From assembly GCA_973895155.1 (NCBI GenBank), contig OZ316893.1:6820001-6884000 (forward strand): a stretch of DNA of 64,000 nt, written 5' to 3'. The position numbers and the translations under genes were made by a program. Source of the stretch: Marsupella aquatica. Lineage: Eukaryota > Marchantiophyta. The notes beneath the pieces are model-generated. The model was not told the DNA's origin and made no database searches. It saw only the letters and a program-made list of their open reading frames with translations. Positions 20,724 through 31,528 of the stretch are shown in pieces. Position 1 is the first letter of the stretch; each line of letters opens with the position of its first letter.

Positions 20724-23717
20724 ATGACTGACCTTACGCCGAGGGAAGAAAGAGTGATTCAACAGGAGAGAGCTCGACTGCAGCAGCTCGCCGGGTGGCA
20801 TGATACACAGCGACTGAGAGGGGCAGAAAGAGCTGGTAGCTCCGAAACTGGAAGTGGCGTCGAAGAAGACATACCAGAAGAAGAGTCGGTAAGGAGAAGT
20901 GAGTCTCCAACCGACATGGGGGAACCAGAGGCACGGCCAGACGAGAGGCCAGGGACCAGATTGAGCCAGCGGTCGCGCATACATTACAAGGCATTTCATG
21001 GGAGAGGAGATGAGGATCCGGATGAATGGTTGGATGATTTCGAGGGAACCGCTGCAGCAAATGGAGAATCGGCCATCAAGATGCAGATTCTTCCCGGCCT
21101 GTTCAAGGGTGAGGCTAGGCCTTGGTACAGAGCATTAGATGTGGAAGATCAAGCCATCTGGGATATCTTCAAAACACTCTTTGTTAAGGAGTTTCGACCC
21201 ATTGGAACTTCAGAACTAGCAGTGCTGAAGTTGGGACAACTTCGGTTCAAGGAGAACAAATTCTTCAGGAAGTTCTTGCAACGCTTTCAGAAACTGGTAA
21301 GACGTACAAAGACCAATGCATCTGAAGGTATGCAACTTCAATGGTTGGTGAATGCTTTGCCACAGAAGATGAGTTTTGCAATTAGGAAGGAGAACCCGAA
21401 GACTTTAGCCGAAGCAATTAAGGATATTCAATTATACATTAATGCAGATATCACAAGCCGGAAGAAACAGCTTAAGTCTGAGAGTTCCTCATCAGAGGAG
21501 GGATCACCCCATAAGAAAAAAGATAAGAAGAAGAAACATTCCAAGAAGTCTAGAAGTGATAAGTCAAGCTCGGATAGTGGGAGTAGCAAGAGTGAGTCAT
21601 CTTCTAGTTCTGAAGAAGAAAAAACTAGGAAAAGGAAGGGCAGAAGGAGAGGGAAGACGAAAGTCAAGATGGAGGCTAAGCCACCAGATAACATCGTAGC
21701 CCTTACCGAGCAACTTAAGGCTATCATTGCAGAGGTAAAACCAAAGAAGAAGGTAGTACAAGAGGATAGCTCTGTATGGTGTGCCTTATGTTATAAAACC
21801 GGACACCATAAAGATGCGTGTCCTAAGCTTAATACTAATCATGTTCGGCATGTGGCCGAGATCAGACCATGTCAGGGAGAAGTAGAGTACTTTTTGGGAG
21901 ATGCCGCTGATAGTGTTTTCGGCATCAGTGAGACTGGAGCACGAGACCTATCCAACAGACCTGCATCTCTGTGGTCAGGGTTAAGGAACAATCCAGGAGA
22001 GATGTATCCTCGGATTATTCAGAACCCGTCAGTACCTCCTAGGCCGAATGTGCAAAGATTTGCGGCGTGCTATAATTGTGGTCAACCTGGCCATTTTGCT
22101 AGAGAATGCCCGAATGCACGCAAACAGGGTGATGGACAACCAGCTCAGCTATGTATGGGATGCCGACAGGAAGGTCATATGCTAGGGCAATGTCCTACTT
22201 GGTTGGCAGGCCTGGCCGCAAATCATAAGCTTTTGCCGATCAAGATCTTACCGCCAGGTACTACCCCCGGAGGAGTTCAAATCAACCACATCGAACTAGG
22301 ATGGCAAGAGGATGCCGAGGCAGAGTTCGTACCATCTGATGATGAGGCCGAAGCCCTATCAACCTTCTCAGAGGAGGATTTAGATCATGATTGCTACCGG
22401 GTCTCTACTCGATCTACCAGAAGGAAGGAAAGGTGGGATGGGCTGGCCAAAAATAAAGGGAAGGTTACGGAGGAAAGGATCGACTCTTCGTCAACATCAA
22501 CAGAAGGAGAAGGGAGGGCTCCGGCAATACAGGTAAGCCATGAGCCCACCAGTGAAACCAATCCTTCACAAGATAGCGACTTCAATCGAGATCATCCTAA
22601 GTTGTTCTACCCCTCTGTTACGGCTAGTGTTAAGGAACAACTAAGAGAATTAGAAACCCTGGAGAATACCGAAGCCATTGCCAAGGATGTAAAACGAGCA
22701 AAAGCATTGTTTGCTTCGGAAGACCCAACAGCTGTGGAGACTAGCGTGGCAAAATTGGCTGAATCCAAGACGGAAACACCACCAGAAGAGAAGCCGATTG
22801 TTCCCTATGACCTGGCTAAAGATGTACTAGAATCTAGAGTCTCGGCAACAGTAGGTCAACTATTGAAAAATAGCCCGTACTTCCGGAAGCAATTAAGGAA
22901 GGTTATTCTCGGCAAGCCGAGATTACCCAAGGTAGCAACCAGATCCAACGTACTAATGATAGAAGAAGATCAAGGAGCCCCAGCATTACCATTAATGATT
23001 CAAGGAGAATTATTACTACGGGTACCCATCGATGGAGGATCAGGGGTATGTATTATGATTGATTCAACAGCAAAAGGGTGGGGTCTAACACCGGAGATGA
23101 CTGGAAGAGTGTTGAACATGGCCAATGGATATCAGGTCATTCCGACGGGAGTGTTAACCGGCATCAAGACAGAGATAGGAGGTATCTTCTTTAGCATTAA
23201 CTATGTAGTAATGAAGCCGGTAAATCCTACGTCATTCCGGCTATTGATTGGTAGGCCATGGCTGTACCTAGCCGAGGTAATAGAAGATTGGGGTAAAAAG
23301 CAGTTCACTTTCGGGACCCCCTCTATCACGGTATCCTGGGACACTAAGGATGACCGTAGGAAAAGCATAAGGGAAGTAGATGGGTACGACAGTGGACTGG
23401 AGTCAGCCGATGAAGTACGTTGGTTAGAATGCCTCACTAACCTAACCGAAGAAGGTGTCTTTGGACCAGAGGTACCCCCCAGCGGATTATGGCAAGAACC
23501 AATGGAAGGTGACTTGGAAGAAGAAGACGAAGAGGTCGAGGACTGCTTTACAATAGAATCCACCTTTTTAGCTGCAATTCCGGAGGAAGTAAAGGATGTA
23601 GACCAATTGGATGAAACGGCTAAGTGGGGAGCAGTAGCAGGGACAGTGGATTTTCTGCAGGCGTTGTGGCAGAGCCGACGGGGTCCACAACGCCATCGAT
23701 CATCGGCAAGGAATTAA
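20724..23717 (+). CDS. Gypsy Gag-protease polyprotein
   Basis: 997 residues. Retrotransposon Gag domain at about residues 80-235 (FHGRGDEDPDEWLDDFE, FKGEARPWYRAL, WLVNALP). Then a Ser/Lys-rich linker and three CCHC zinc knuckles near residues 351-365 (CALCYKTGHHKDAC), 448-463 (CYNCGQPGHFAREC) and 475-490 (CMGCRQEGHMLGQC). Aspartic protease near residue 767, active site DGGS where most families have DTG or DSG, with partner motif LLIGRPWL near residue 850. Gag packages the RNA and protease matures the polyproteins. The frame is intact. Pol is in another frame (the -1/+2 frame), overlapping from 23624. Confidence 0.93.
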   Translation: MTDLTPREERVIQQERARLQQLAGWHDTQRLRGAERAGSSETGSGVEEDIPEEESVRRSESPTDMGEPEARPDERPGTRLSQRSRIHYKAFHGRGDEDPDEWLDDFEGTAAANGESAIKMQILPGLFKGEARPWYRALDVEDQAIWDIFKTLFVKEFRPIGTSELAVLKLGQLRFKENKFFRKFLQRFQKLVRRTKTNASEGMQLQWLVNALPQKMSFAIRKENPKTLAEAIKDIQLYINADITSRKKQLKSESSSSEEGSPHKKKDKKKKHSKKSRSDKSSSDSGSSKSESSSSSEEEKTRKRKGRRRGKTKVKMEAKPPDNIVALTEQLKAIIAEVKPKKKVVQEDSSVWCALCYKTGHHKDACPKLNTNHVRHVAEIRPCQGEVEYFLGDAADSVFGISETGARDLSNRPASLWSGLRNNPGEMYPRIIQNPSVPPRPNVQRFAACYNCGQPGHFARECPNARKQGDGQPAQLCMGCRQEGHMLGQCPTWLAGLAANHKLLPIKILPPGTTPGGVQINHIELGWQEDAEAEFVPSDDEAEALSTFSEEDLDHDCYRVSTRSTRRKERWDGLAKNKGKVTEERIDSSSTSTEGEGRAPAIQVSHEPTSETNPSQDSDFNRDHPKLFYPSVTASVKEQLRELETLENTEAIAKDVKRAKALFASEDPTAVETSVAKLAESKTETPPEEKPIVPYDLAKDVLESRVSATVGQLLKNSPYFRKQLRKVILGKPRLPKVATRSNVLMIEEDQGAPALPLMIQGELLLRVPIDGGSGVCIMIDSTAKGWGLTPEMTGRVLNMANGYQVIPTGVLTGIKTEIGGIFFSINYVVMKPVNPTSFRLLIGRPWLYLAEVIEDWGKKQFTFGTPSITVSWDTKDDRRKSIREVDGYDSGLESADEVRWLECLTNLTEEGVFGPEVPPSGLWQEPMEGDLEEEDEEVEDCFTIESTFLAAIPEEVKDVDQLDETAKWGAVAGTVDFLQALWQSRRGPQRHRSSARN

Positions 23718-23908
23718 ATACCAAGGGATCGGCATACAAGCCGATTACGAGGGCAAAACAAATTGAGGCCCTATTAGAAGCCGAGAGAGCACAGCGGCCT
23801 AACTCTCAGGAGCAAGAGGTGGATGAGATGGACAGACACGATCTAGAGCCAAGGCAGGAAGGGGAGCCGACCACTAATTCAAAACCGAATAGACCGGTAA
23901 GGGGATAA
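23624..23908 (+). CDS. Gag-pol junction frame (pol frame, ends at TAA)
   Basis: A 94-codon stretch in the pol frame overlapping the last 94 bases of gag-protease and stopping at TAA 23906-23908, three bases before the pol ATG. Its Lys/Glu-rich sequence (KPITRAKQIEALLEAERAQ) looks like natural linker, so this is probably the N-terminal linker of Pol. Continuous Gag-Pol would need one frameshift plus passage of this stop, or two small mutations have occurred. Confidence 0.55.
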   Translation: MGSSSRDSGFSAGVVAEPTGSTTPSIIGKELNTKGSAYKPITRAKQIEALLEAERAQRPNSQEQEVDEMDRHDLEPRQEGEPTTNSKPNRPVRG

Positions 23909-23911
23909 TCT

Positions 23912-26890
23912 ATGGACACCAAGGAAGGGACCGACTCGGCTAGTCCAGCCGAGATCCCAGTTTATGGAGGTATGAGATTAGAGAGACTGGAAGCCGAACT
24001 GGACCCGAATTTGAAGAAGCAGATTAATATGATCCAAGCACGGCAATATCGGAAGCTCGACTTAGGAGAGGGAAGAGAACTGAACTTAGGGAGAAACCTA
24101 GCACCTGAGCTCGAGAAAGAGATCAGTGACTTATTGATTGAATTTCAGGATGTGTTTGCATGGAGTCACCAAGATCTAAAGGGAGTAGATCCAACACTAG
24201 GGGAACATCGAATTGATCTCATGTTAGGAGCCAAATCATTTCGACAACCAATTCGAAGGATGAACCCGAAGTATTCCCTGCTGGTCAAAACAGAAATCGA
24301 CAAACTAGTGGAAGCTGGATTCATCACTCCAGTCCTGCATTCAGACTGGGTGTCTCCAATTGTGATAGTTCCCAAGAAAGCTGGACCCGATGGTAAACCC
24401 AAGATCCGGGTTTGTCAGGATTACAGGAAGCTGAATGAAGCAACATTAAAAGACCATTTTCCTTTACCGTTTACTGATATGGTACTAGACATGGTAGCCA
24501 GTCATGAACTATATTCATTCATGGATGGATACTCTGGTTATAACCAAATCAAGATTCGGCAGGAAGACCAAATCAAGACGGCCTTCATCACGGAATGGGG
24601 GATCTATGTCTTCAATCGTATGCCGTTTGGACTCTGCAACGCACCAGCTATGTTCCAACGATTAATGGTGAACATTTTTCATGATTACTTGAGAAAGTTC
24701 ATGGAAATCTTCATTGATGACTTTGCAGTATTCGGGAAGGCATCGAAACATGCTAAATACCTCAGGAAAACCTTCATGAGATGTAGAGAGGTGGGTCTCA
24801 AGTTACACCCAGATAAATGTTTTTTTGCAGTAACCGAGGGGGTGCTACTAGGTCACAAGGTATCAAGGACGGGCATTGAGATTGACAAAGGTAAGCTAGC
24901 AGTATGGCTAGATATCATGCAACCTAAGAACATAAAGGATGTAAGATCCTTCTTGGGATGCATTGGTTACTATCGCCGGTTCATCAAGGATTTTGCCAAG
25001 CTGGCTTTACCATTAACCAATATGCTCAAGGCAGGAGCAGACTTCGAACCCACACCCGAACGAGTCACAGCGGTGGTAGAATTGAAGCAGATGTTAGTAG
25101 AGGCCCCAGTCATGATAGCACCGGACTGGAACAAAGATTTTCATGTTTTTGTAGATGTCTCGGGCTTCTGTATTGGCTCAGTACTAAGTCAGTTGGATGA
25201 GAAAGGAAGGGACCATCCCATATACTTCGCAAGCCGTCAGCTTGCCGATGCCGAACGGAACTACTCTACCACGGAAAGAGAAGCATTAGGAGTCATTTAT
25301 TCTTGTAAAAAGTTTAGGCATTATTTACTAGGGTACAAGGTAATCTTTCATACTGATCATGAAAGTTTGAAGTACCTAGTCAATAAGCCGGACCTTACAG
25401 GCAGAGTAGCAAGATGGATTTTGCTATTACAGGAGTTTGACTATGAGCTGAGGATCAAGCCGGGAAAGTTACATGCCAATGCCGACTTCTTTTCAAGGAT
25501 CACAGGTAAACCTGCCACGGATTGCATCGATGATCGATTCCCCGACGAGGAGCTATTCGTTGTGGAAATAGCTGGTACATGGTACCCTGAGATTTTACAA
25601 TTTCTCAGCACTTCCAGATTACAGCCAGGATTAAGCCGAGAGCAAGCCGCAGTCTTTGTACGGAAGGTCAGACAGTATCAGTGCATTAAAGGCATACTGC
25701 ACAAGCATGGAATCAACGGCACGATTCAAAGATGTTTGGAAAAGAGAGAGGTAAAACGAGTCCTACGGGCCATGCATGGAGAGGAGGCCGGAGGACATTT
25801 TGCCCCAGTAACCACGTCTAAGAAGATATTAAATGCCGGTTACTGGTGGCCCACCTTGCACAAAGATGTCTATCAGTTTATCAAACAATGCGATCCTTGT
25901 CAACGAGCGGGAGGACCAAGGGCGTCCACCAGGCATCCACTGCACCCTATTCTACCTCTGGCACCATTCGAGAAGTGGGGTATTGATTACATTGGACCTC
26001 TGAAACCACTGACCCACCCTCGACGGAACAAGTACATAATCCTGGCTACGGATTATGCAACTAAATGGGTAGAGGCCAGACCAACAACGAAGGATGATGC
26101 AATTACTACGGCTAGATTCATGTATGAGCAGATCTTCACCAGGTATGGAGCACCCCTAGAATTAGTTAGTGATAGAGGAACCCATTTTTTGAATGATATA
26201 ATTAGTCGTTTAAATGAGCAGTATTTAGTTAAACATAGGCCTACTACTCCCTACCATCCAAAGGCAAACGGGTTGACAGAACGAGCAAACGGAATCATAG
26301 GAAAGATATTGAACAAGACAGTAGCTCAGAACAAACTCGATTGGGATGATAAATTGTTTGCTGTTGTTTTTGCTTACAATCTTGCCTATAAATCCACTAC
26401 CGGTCATACACCCTTCTTCTTAACCTTTGGACAAGAAGCCCTGGTACCCATGCAACTTGAGATACTGACATTTCAAGTTACAATTGAGGAAAGAGCCTCA
26501 GCGGAGGAGAGCCTAAAGGAGCGAGAATATAGGTTAGAAGCTTTAGAGGAAGCGAGAATGATTTCAGCCGAGAGAGTAGAATATAGACAGAATATCATGA
26601 AGCAGCAGTATGATAAAAGGTTAAAAGTAGTTAGTATTCATACCGGTGATCTTGTGCTACTTTATGACAGTAGGTATAGTAGGTTTCCAGGAAAGCTTTA
26701 CACTCGCTGGTTAGGACCCTTTAGAGTAACCATGATGTTCCCCAATGGCTCCGTACAATTGGCCAACATTACGGGAGAGGTATATCCAGTTCGCATCCAT
26801 TATGACCGCCTCAAGAAATACTATATGGACGAAGATGAAGTTGTTCGCGAGGACGCTTCACAATTAAGTGGGGAGCTATGTGATGCCTAG
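23912..26890 (+). CDS. Gypsy Pol polyprotein (reverse transcriptase, RNase H, integrase)
   Basis: 992 residues. RT about 110-300 with VCQDYRKLNEAT, MPFGLCNAP and FIDDF near 266 (the YxDD equivalent). RNase H about 405-530 with FVDVSGF, ASRQL and HADFFS-like HANADFF. Integrase zinc motif (HGEEAGGHF, CDPCQRA) about 620-670. Catalytic core with GIDYIGPL (D), VSDRGTH (D) and ERANG (E) near 689, 751 and 789. C-terminal KLYTRWLGPF motif near 930, with no chromodomain after it. The stop codon lies 12 bases inside the 3' LTR. Copies RNA to DNA in the particle and inserts it in the nucleus. All catalytic residues are present. Confidence 0.95.
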   Translation: MDTKEGTDSASPAEIPVYGGMRLERLEAELDPNLKKQINMIQARQYRKLDLGEGRELNLGRNLAPELEKEISDLLIEFQDVFAWSHQDLKGVDPTLGEHRIDLMLGAKSFRQPIRRMNPKYSLLVKTEIDKLVEAGFITPVLHSDWVSPIVIVPKKAGPDGKPKIRVCQDYRKLNEATLKDHFPLPFTDMVLDMVASHELYSFMDGYSGYNQIKIRQEDQIKTAFITEWGIYVFNRMPFGLCNAPAMFQRLMVNIFHDYLRKFMEIFIDDFAVFGKASKHAKYLRKTFMRCREVGLKLHPDKCFFAVTEGVLLGHKVSRTGIEIDKGKLAVWLDIMQPKNIKDVRSFLGCIGYYRRFIKDFAKLALPLTNMLKAGADFEPTPERVTAVVELKQMLVEAPVMIAPDWNKDFHVFVDVSGFCIGSVLSQLDEKGRDHPIYFASRQLADAERNYSTTEREALGVIYSCKKFRHYLLGYKVIFHTDHESLKYLVNKPDLTGRVARWILLLQEFDYELRIKPGKLHANADFFSRITGKPATDCIDDRFPDEELFVVEIAGTWYPEILQFLSTSRLQPGLSREQAAVFVRKVRQYQCIKGILHKHGINGTIQRCLEKREVKRVLRAMHGEEAGGHFAPVTTSKKILNAGYWWPTLHKDVYQFIKQCDPCQRAGGPRASTRHPLHPILPLAPFEKWGIDYIGPLKPLTHPRRNKYIILATDYATKWVEARPTTKDDAITTARFMYEQIFTRYGAPLELVSDRGTHFLNDIISRLNEQYLVKHRPTTPYHPKANGLTERANGIIGKILNKTVAQNKLDWDDKLFAVVFAYNLAYKSTTGHTPFFLTFGQEALVPMQLEILTFQVTIEERASAEESLKEREYRLEALEEARMISAERVEYRQNIMKQQYDKRLKVVSIHTGDLVLLYDSRYSRFPGKLYTRWLGPFRVTMMFPNGSVQLANITGEVYPVRIHYDRLKKYYMDEDEVVREDASQLSGELCDA

Positions 26891-29800
26891 ACAGGAATCA
26901 CTCGGCCGGTTAACTGGGTAAAGCAGGAAGGCACCCTAGGAACACCTTAGTATAGTGACAAAACAAGGAAAATATAAACAATTAGGGGCAACCATGGAAC
27001 CCGGGCAGAGGCCGGAGGTAAGGCTCAGGGTGAAAACCCGATTAGGGTTAGGGCGCGTTAAGCGTCGGCGGCTAGGAAGGATCAACGGGAAGAAGGACCG
27101 GCAGAGGAGAGGGGTAAGGAGCGCTTGTAGGAGATGGTGGCTCATTTGCGAGCACGAACTAGGCAGACGACTACGGGAGGCCAACTACTGTCAGCTGCTT
27201 AGGCAAGCACTCGGGGAGAGAGTAGATACCGACGATCGACCTAAGGAGGGTATGAGCAACGTAAATCAAGCGGCACATTTCTGGGGATGCCTGTTCGAAC
27301 GGGCAACTGAGTACATCAAGACTTACGAGGATGAGGAGTCAGAAAGGGCAGCTCGAGAACGGCAGGAGCTCACTCGATTGTGGGAGCTGCAGAAGACGGC
27401 TTTCTTAGGAGGCGAACTCATCAAGGACGAGTTCCTGTGGACGCCTACTTCCAATCAACTCGATGATCTTCTGTTTTGCAAAGACAGCGTCGTCGGCATC
27501 CGAGAGGCCATCAAGAACTGCAACGACATACACTGGGAATTAAAGGGTAGCACGGAAAGGTGGACCCAGGCAACGGTGCTAGGAGAAACCTCCACGGCAG
27601 CAGAGATGAAGAGGAAGGGAGCCGTCAACGATGAAGCCACCCCGGCAAAAAGAACGAGGTCGGCGGCACCAAAGAAGCCAGCCGAGCAGCAGAGCAGGAG
27701 GCAGGGAGAAGCCGAAGAGGAGGAGGTTGATCCCATCAAGGCCATTCCAACCAGGGATGACACTTGGAAGGGCTGGGCGGAAACCCTACCGGTGGAGGTG
27801 CAACTACATTTTGCACGGGAGGAGGATGCATGCTTTACGGCCATGCAGACCAAGAAGTACCAAGGCTTCATGGCCGGATCCAGCTTGGAGGCCTTTGTAA
27901 GATTACCATGGCTGAAGCCGGAGGTACCGGAGTCAGACCTATTAGAATTCGTGGGGTCATGGGAACCCGAGACCAATTGCACGAGGATATATGGGAAGTA
28001 TTTCTATCTTACTCCCAAGGTGATTGCCGAAGTGTTTGGCTTGCCGACGGGCAATAAGACCAAAGTTGATACCAGGAAGACCTTGCCTGACAAGGAGTTC
28101 CGGTCGTTCCCCGGGCCATCAACGAAGAATGGCTTCTTCCGGAACACCTGCACCAACCCGCACATAGGAGAGATGATCGACTTCTTGCGGGTGACCATGC
28201 ATTGTAACTTGCCGAGGGCAGAGATCGGCAAGGCACAGGTCTATCTGGCAGAAAGGCTTGACCCAAGCCGGGACTACAACGGGTACCTCCTCAACCAATT
28301 GAAGAAGATCTTAAAGGAGGAGCAGCAGGTAATCGGCATGGGGAGCGTGTCGCGGCTTGGCTATCACATGCCGCTGTTGTGCCGGTATGCCAGAGGTCAA
28401 ACTTTTGCCCCGGTACTTCCCCTGCAGGTAAGGGCACCCGAGGAAGCTCCAACGCCGAGGCCGTTGGCTGAGAAGCCTCAACCACCTGTTAGTCCTACGA
28501 TCGAGCAGGTGTTTAGGCCCAGGAAGGAAGACTTGCCGATGCAGCAACCAGGCATGCAGAGTCTGCTGAAACTACTGGAGAAAGAAAAGAAATCGGCATC
28601 GGCAACAACAACGGCAACGGCAACAATGCAGGACACTACTACAGAGGTAGGCCTACACCGGCTCACAAGAGAAAACCCCTTTGCTGGAGACAAGGAGAGA
28701 ATCAGGTCGGAATCCAAGCCAGGTGTTCGAATGTACGTGGGAACCTCAAGCTCCGAATCTGAGGCAGAATTGCCTGAAGCTCCTACCGAGGAAGAGGAGA
28801 GGGAGAAACCGGACGTCCAAGAGGTAGAGGAGGCAGTGGAGGACTGCAGCCATGATAATTCCGGCTATGGGTCGGACCATCACGTTCCAGGAGTAAGGAC
28901 CTGTGGCCGGTTTGTCCCCACACTTCCAAGGGTAGTGCGAGGGGACCCCAACCAGCAGAGTAGCCCTGAGTCTCCCCCACCAGATGTTGCTCCCCCGAGC
29001 TTCGACGGCATAAAACAGACGGTGCAGGAATTTCAGGAGCGAATCAAGCAGGAGGAAGAGGCCGCCCTGGCTAAGGAAAAGGATTTACCAGGAGGAGATT
29101 GGCCGGAGGACATCAGGCGGCTAGCCGAAAAAGGAAGCAAACCTCTAGCCACGATTGAAGAGATCCGCAGGACGGCTTGGGAGCAGAGGCCACGATGGGC
29201 GATGCCGATCACTTCTACTTACTCCACCTACGCTAAGAATAGAGCCATGGAGTATGGTGAGATGTGTGGGGAACTTGCGCTCGGCATCTTTGGAGAGGAG
29301 TTGGAGGTAGGACCCTTTTTCCATAGGGAGCAGTTGGAGAAGCACCAATTAGAAGAAGCGGTGGCTTTAGAGAGAAGCAAGAAGGACGAGGTCATTCGGC
29401 GGCTTAGGAGGATGGAAGCCGAGATTGAAGATCTAAGGGCGGCCAAGAAAGCCCAAGATGAACTATGGATTAAACGACATGAGTTGAACATCATGCAGGG
29501 GCAGTTGGACACCGCGCAGGCTGATAATCATAATATCAAGGATAAACTGACTCAGACGCAGGAAGAGTTGGCCGACACGATCAAAGAGAGGGAGAAGTGG
29601 AAGCAAGAGCTGAAGAATACAGAGGAGGCCCACATAACAGCCAACAGCCGGGCCATGGCGGAGACCCAAAGAAAGGAATGGGCGTTGAAAGGGGAGCTCG
29701 AGAAAATCCGCGGAGCCCTTGAGCAGAAGGAGGTCGAGTTAGGGAAATCCTATCAAGGGATTATGGCGCTGCAGCAGGAGCTTGCGTCCCTGACGGCCAG

Positions 29801-31528
29801 CTTCAAGGCCGACCTAAGGGAGAAGGACGAGATGCTCGAACAGACTTACGCCAAGATGAACCAGATGGAGTCTGTCATCATTGCAGAGCTCGACAAGGAG
29901 CTAGGAGCAACCCAGGAGGAGAGGGCTACCTTGAAGAAGGAATTGGAGGAAGCCCACAGGGAGCAGGAGGAGGCCAAAAACGAGCTGGAGGGGGCACGTA
30001 AGGACCTGGATGAAACCCAAGAGGAGTTGGAGGAAATCACGAGGAAGATGGAGAACCTACAGCGGCGGGCTGACAACCAAACAGAGCGGCTGAAGAAACA
30101 AGCCGCAGTATTTAAATGCTTAGCTGCAGCAGGTCCATCTCCCGTTGGGACAAACCAGTTACCAGGGGTGGTAATTGCCGAAGGACAAGCCGCGTCAACT
30201 GCACCAGTGCCGGAGTAAGTGGGAAGGGGAAGGGACCAGCTGCCGAGCCACCAACGAAGAAGAAGCGGAAACCTTCAGGGTCAAGGAGTAATACGACTTC
30301 ACAGGCCGTGGTGATCAAGGAGGTAGACCCAGCACCAACCCCAGACAGGGTCACGGCTAAGGATCCAACTACCCTAGGGGAAGGGGAGGCCGAAGCCGAG
30401 GGAGTGGCTGAAGCCGAAGCCGTGGGAGTGGCTGAGGCTGAAGCCGTGGGTATTGCCGAGGCCGGTGTCGAGGCTGAAGCCGAAGGTGGACCCAGTCAGG
30501 CCGATGGAGAGTTGACTCGGTCAAGGGCAGGTAATCTGTCAGTAGGCGGGCCAACGGCAGTGGCTGAGGAGGAAGTGTTGGGGGCGTCCATTGAGGATCC
30601 ACCACCGGTGTCGTGACGGTGCAAGGGCGCCGTTCCTTTTAGGGAGGGCGGACCTGGAGGGAGGAGGCGTGAGTGGGCAGGGCGGGCGCGGATCTCCACG
30701 TTTAGGATTAGGATCAGAACCAGGAGCGGCCCTGACACTTAGCTTAGTGGGATTGCGGTTCCACTGGTAGGAGCAACACTTGTGCTCCTGCCTTACTGTA
30801 CATAGGTAGATTCGGGCAAGTAGATTACTGTCAGGTAGATTAGGCTTACGATGCAAAGAATGGCGGATCCACTACCAGGATAAGTACCTGGGCAGCGGGG
30901 AGCTCAGGGCCTCTTCTTTAGCAAGTTTTTAGTTTGCACCAGCCGGGCTGGGATCAAGTAGTACGAGAAGCTCTCGGTTAGTCATACAGTGACCCTTGTG
31001 TATATTCATGTTTCCTCATGCCTAAGAGCTGAATAGAGTTGGCCTCACGGCTTAGTTCGCAGAACTTGTGTATGAGATGTACTGTTTGTATGGCAAGTGC
31101 ATGGTATGACTCAGTCAGAATGAGTCATTTTGCTATTTGTGTGTCGCATTAACTTGTGTGAAGAGTGCCCACATCAACAGAAGGAAGGAAAGTAAGCAGG
31201 GGAGTGAGAGTTGGATGTGTCGAGCTGAGAGAGGTCTTAGCGGCTTAACCAAGCCTATTGGGGATCATTCCGGCGGCGGAATCCAAACATACCTAACAAG
31301 AAGACAGGGGAAGACAGGGGAAGGCCTATATTAGGCCGGCTACGTATCTCATGACCCGATGAAGGATCTGTCCAGTATATGTGTGTAAAATGTTAATAGT
31401 AGTAGTAGAAAGTTAGCAGCGTCCCATGCCGCTAAGCCGCGGAAACGGCCTCGCCAAGCACGAAACCTGCGGGAATCGGCTTGAGCTGGGGGGTTTCTTG
31501 GGTTTAGGGAGCCATGGGACGCACCACA
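26879..31528 (+). repeat. 3' LTR, full length (4,650 bp), protein-coding
   Basis: TGTGATGCC to CGCACCACA. Unusually long for a plant LTR because about 3.6 kb of it is one protein-coding region. The roughly 900 bp after the coding region is shared nearly identically with the 5' LTR and with the solo and inverted copies. Confidence 0.95.
26994..30616 (+). CDS. LTR-encoded coiled-coil protein of about 1,200 residues (function unknown)
   Basis: ATG at 26994 in good context (ACCATGG). Open to TAA at 30216-30218, then the neighbouring frame continues the same protein to TGA at 30614-30616; the inverted copy at 18.2 kb shows a single base was lost near 30213. Regions: basic N-terminus; helical region with WELQKTAFLGGELIKDE; linker with KRTRSAAPKKP; a compact domain at about residues 280-460 (LPWLKPEVPESDLLEF, FYLTPKVIAEVFGLP, FFRNTCTNPHIGEMIDFLRV); Pro/Glu-rich linker; long coiled coil about residues 750-1050; basic KKKRKPSGSRS; acidic Ala/Glu tail. 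The compact domain loosely recalls plant mobile-domain or putative transposon proteins; I do not claim identity. Confidence 0.75.

Larger units (their letters stand above)
18950..31528 (+). mobile_element. Athila-like Ty3/gypsy LTR retrotransposon, recent, with asymmetric LTRs
   Basis: 5' LTR 18950-20654, primer-binding region from 20659 (TGGCGCTAGATGGAGG, four T after the LTR), gag-protease 20724-23717, pol 23912-26890, purine tract AAGTGGGGAG before the 3' LTR 26879-31528. Apart from a 2,944-bp gap in the 5' LTR the two LTRs differ at only a handful of bases by eye, so insertion is recent. RT contains FIDDF, integrase follows RNase H, and no chromodomain is seen, which fits the Athila side of plant gypsy elements. 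No env-like frame lies between pol and the LTR. The flanking 5-mers CTTCT (18945-18949) and GCAAT (31529-31533) do not match. Confidence 0.93.

Noticed and set aside
26650-26890. Chromodomain at the end of the gypsy integrase
   Set aside because: After the WLGPF motif only about 50 residues follow, with no chromodomain pattern.
27455-27982. 175-residue minus-strand frame opposite the LTR gene
   Set aside because: Ser/Leu-rich antisense shadow of the LTR-encoded protein; not maintained as a better frame than the sense strand.
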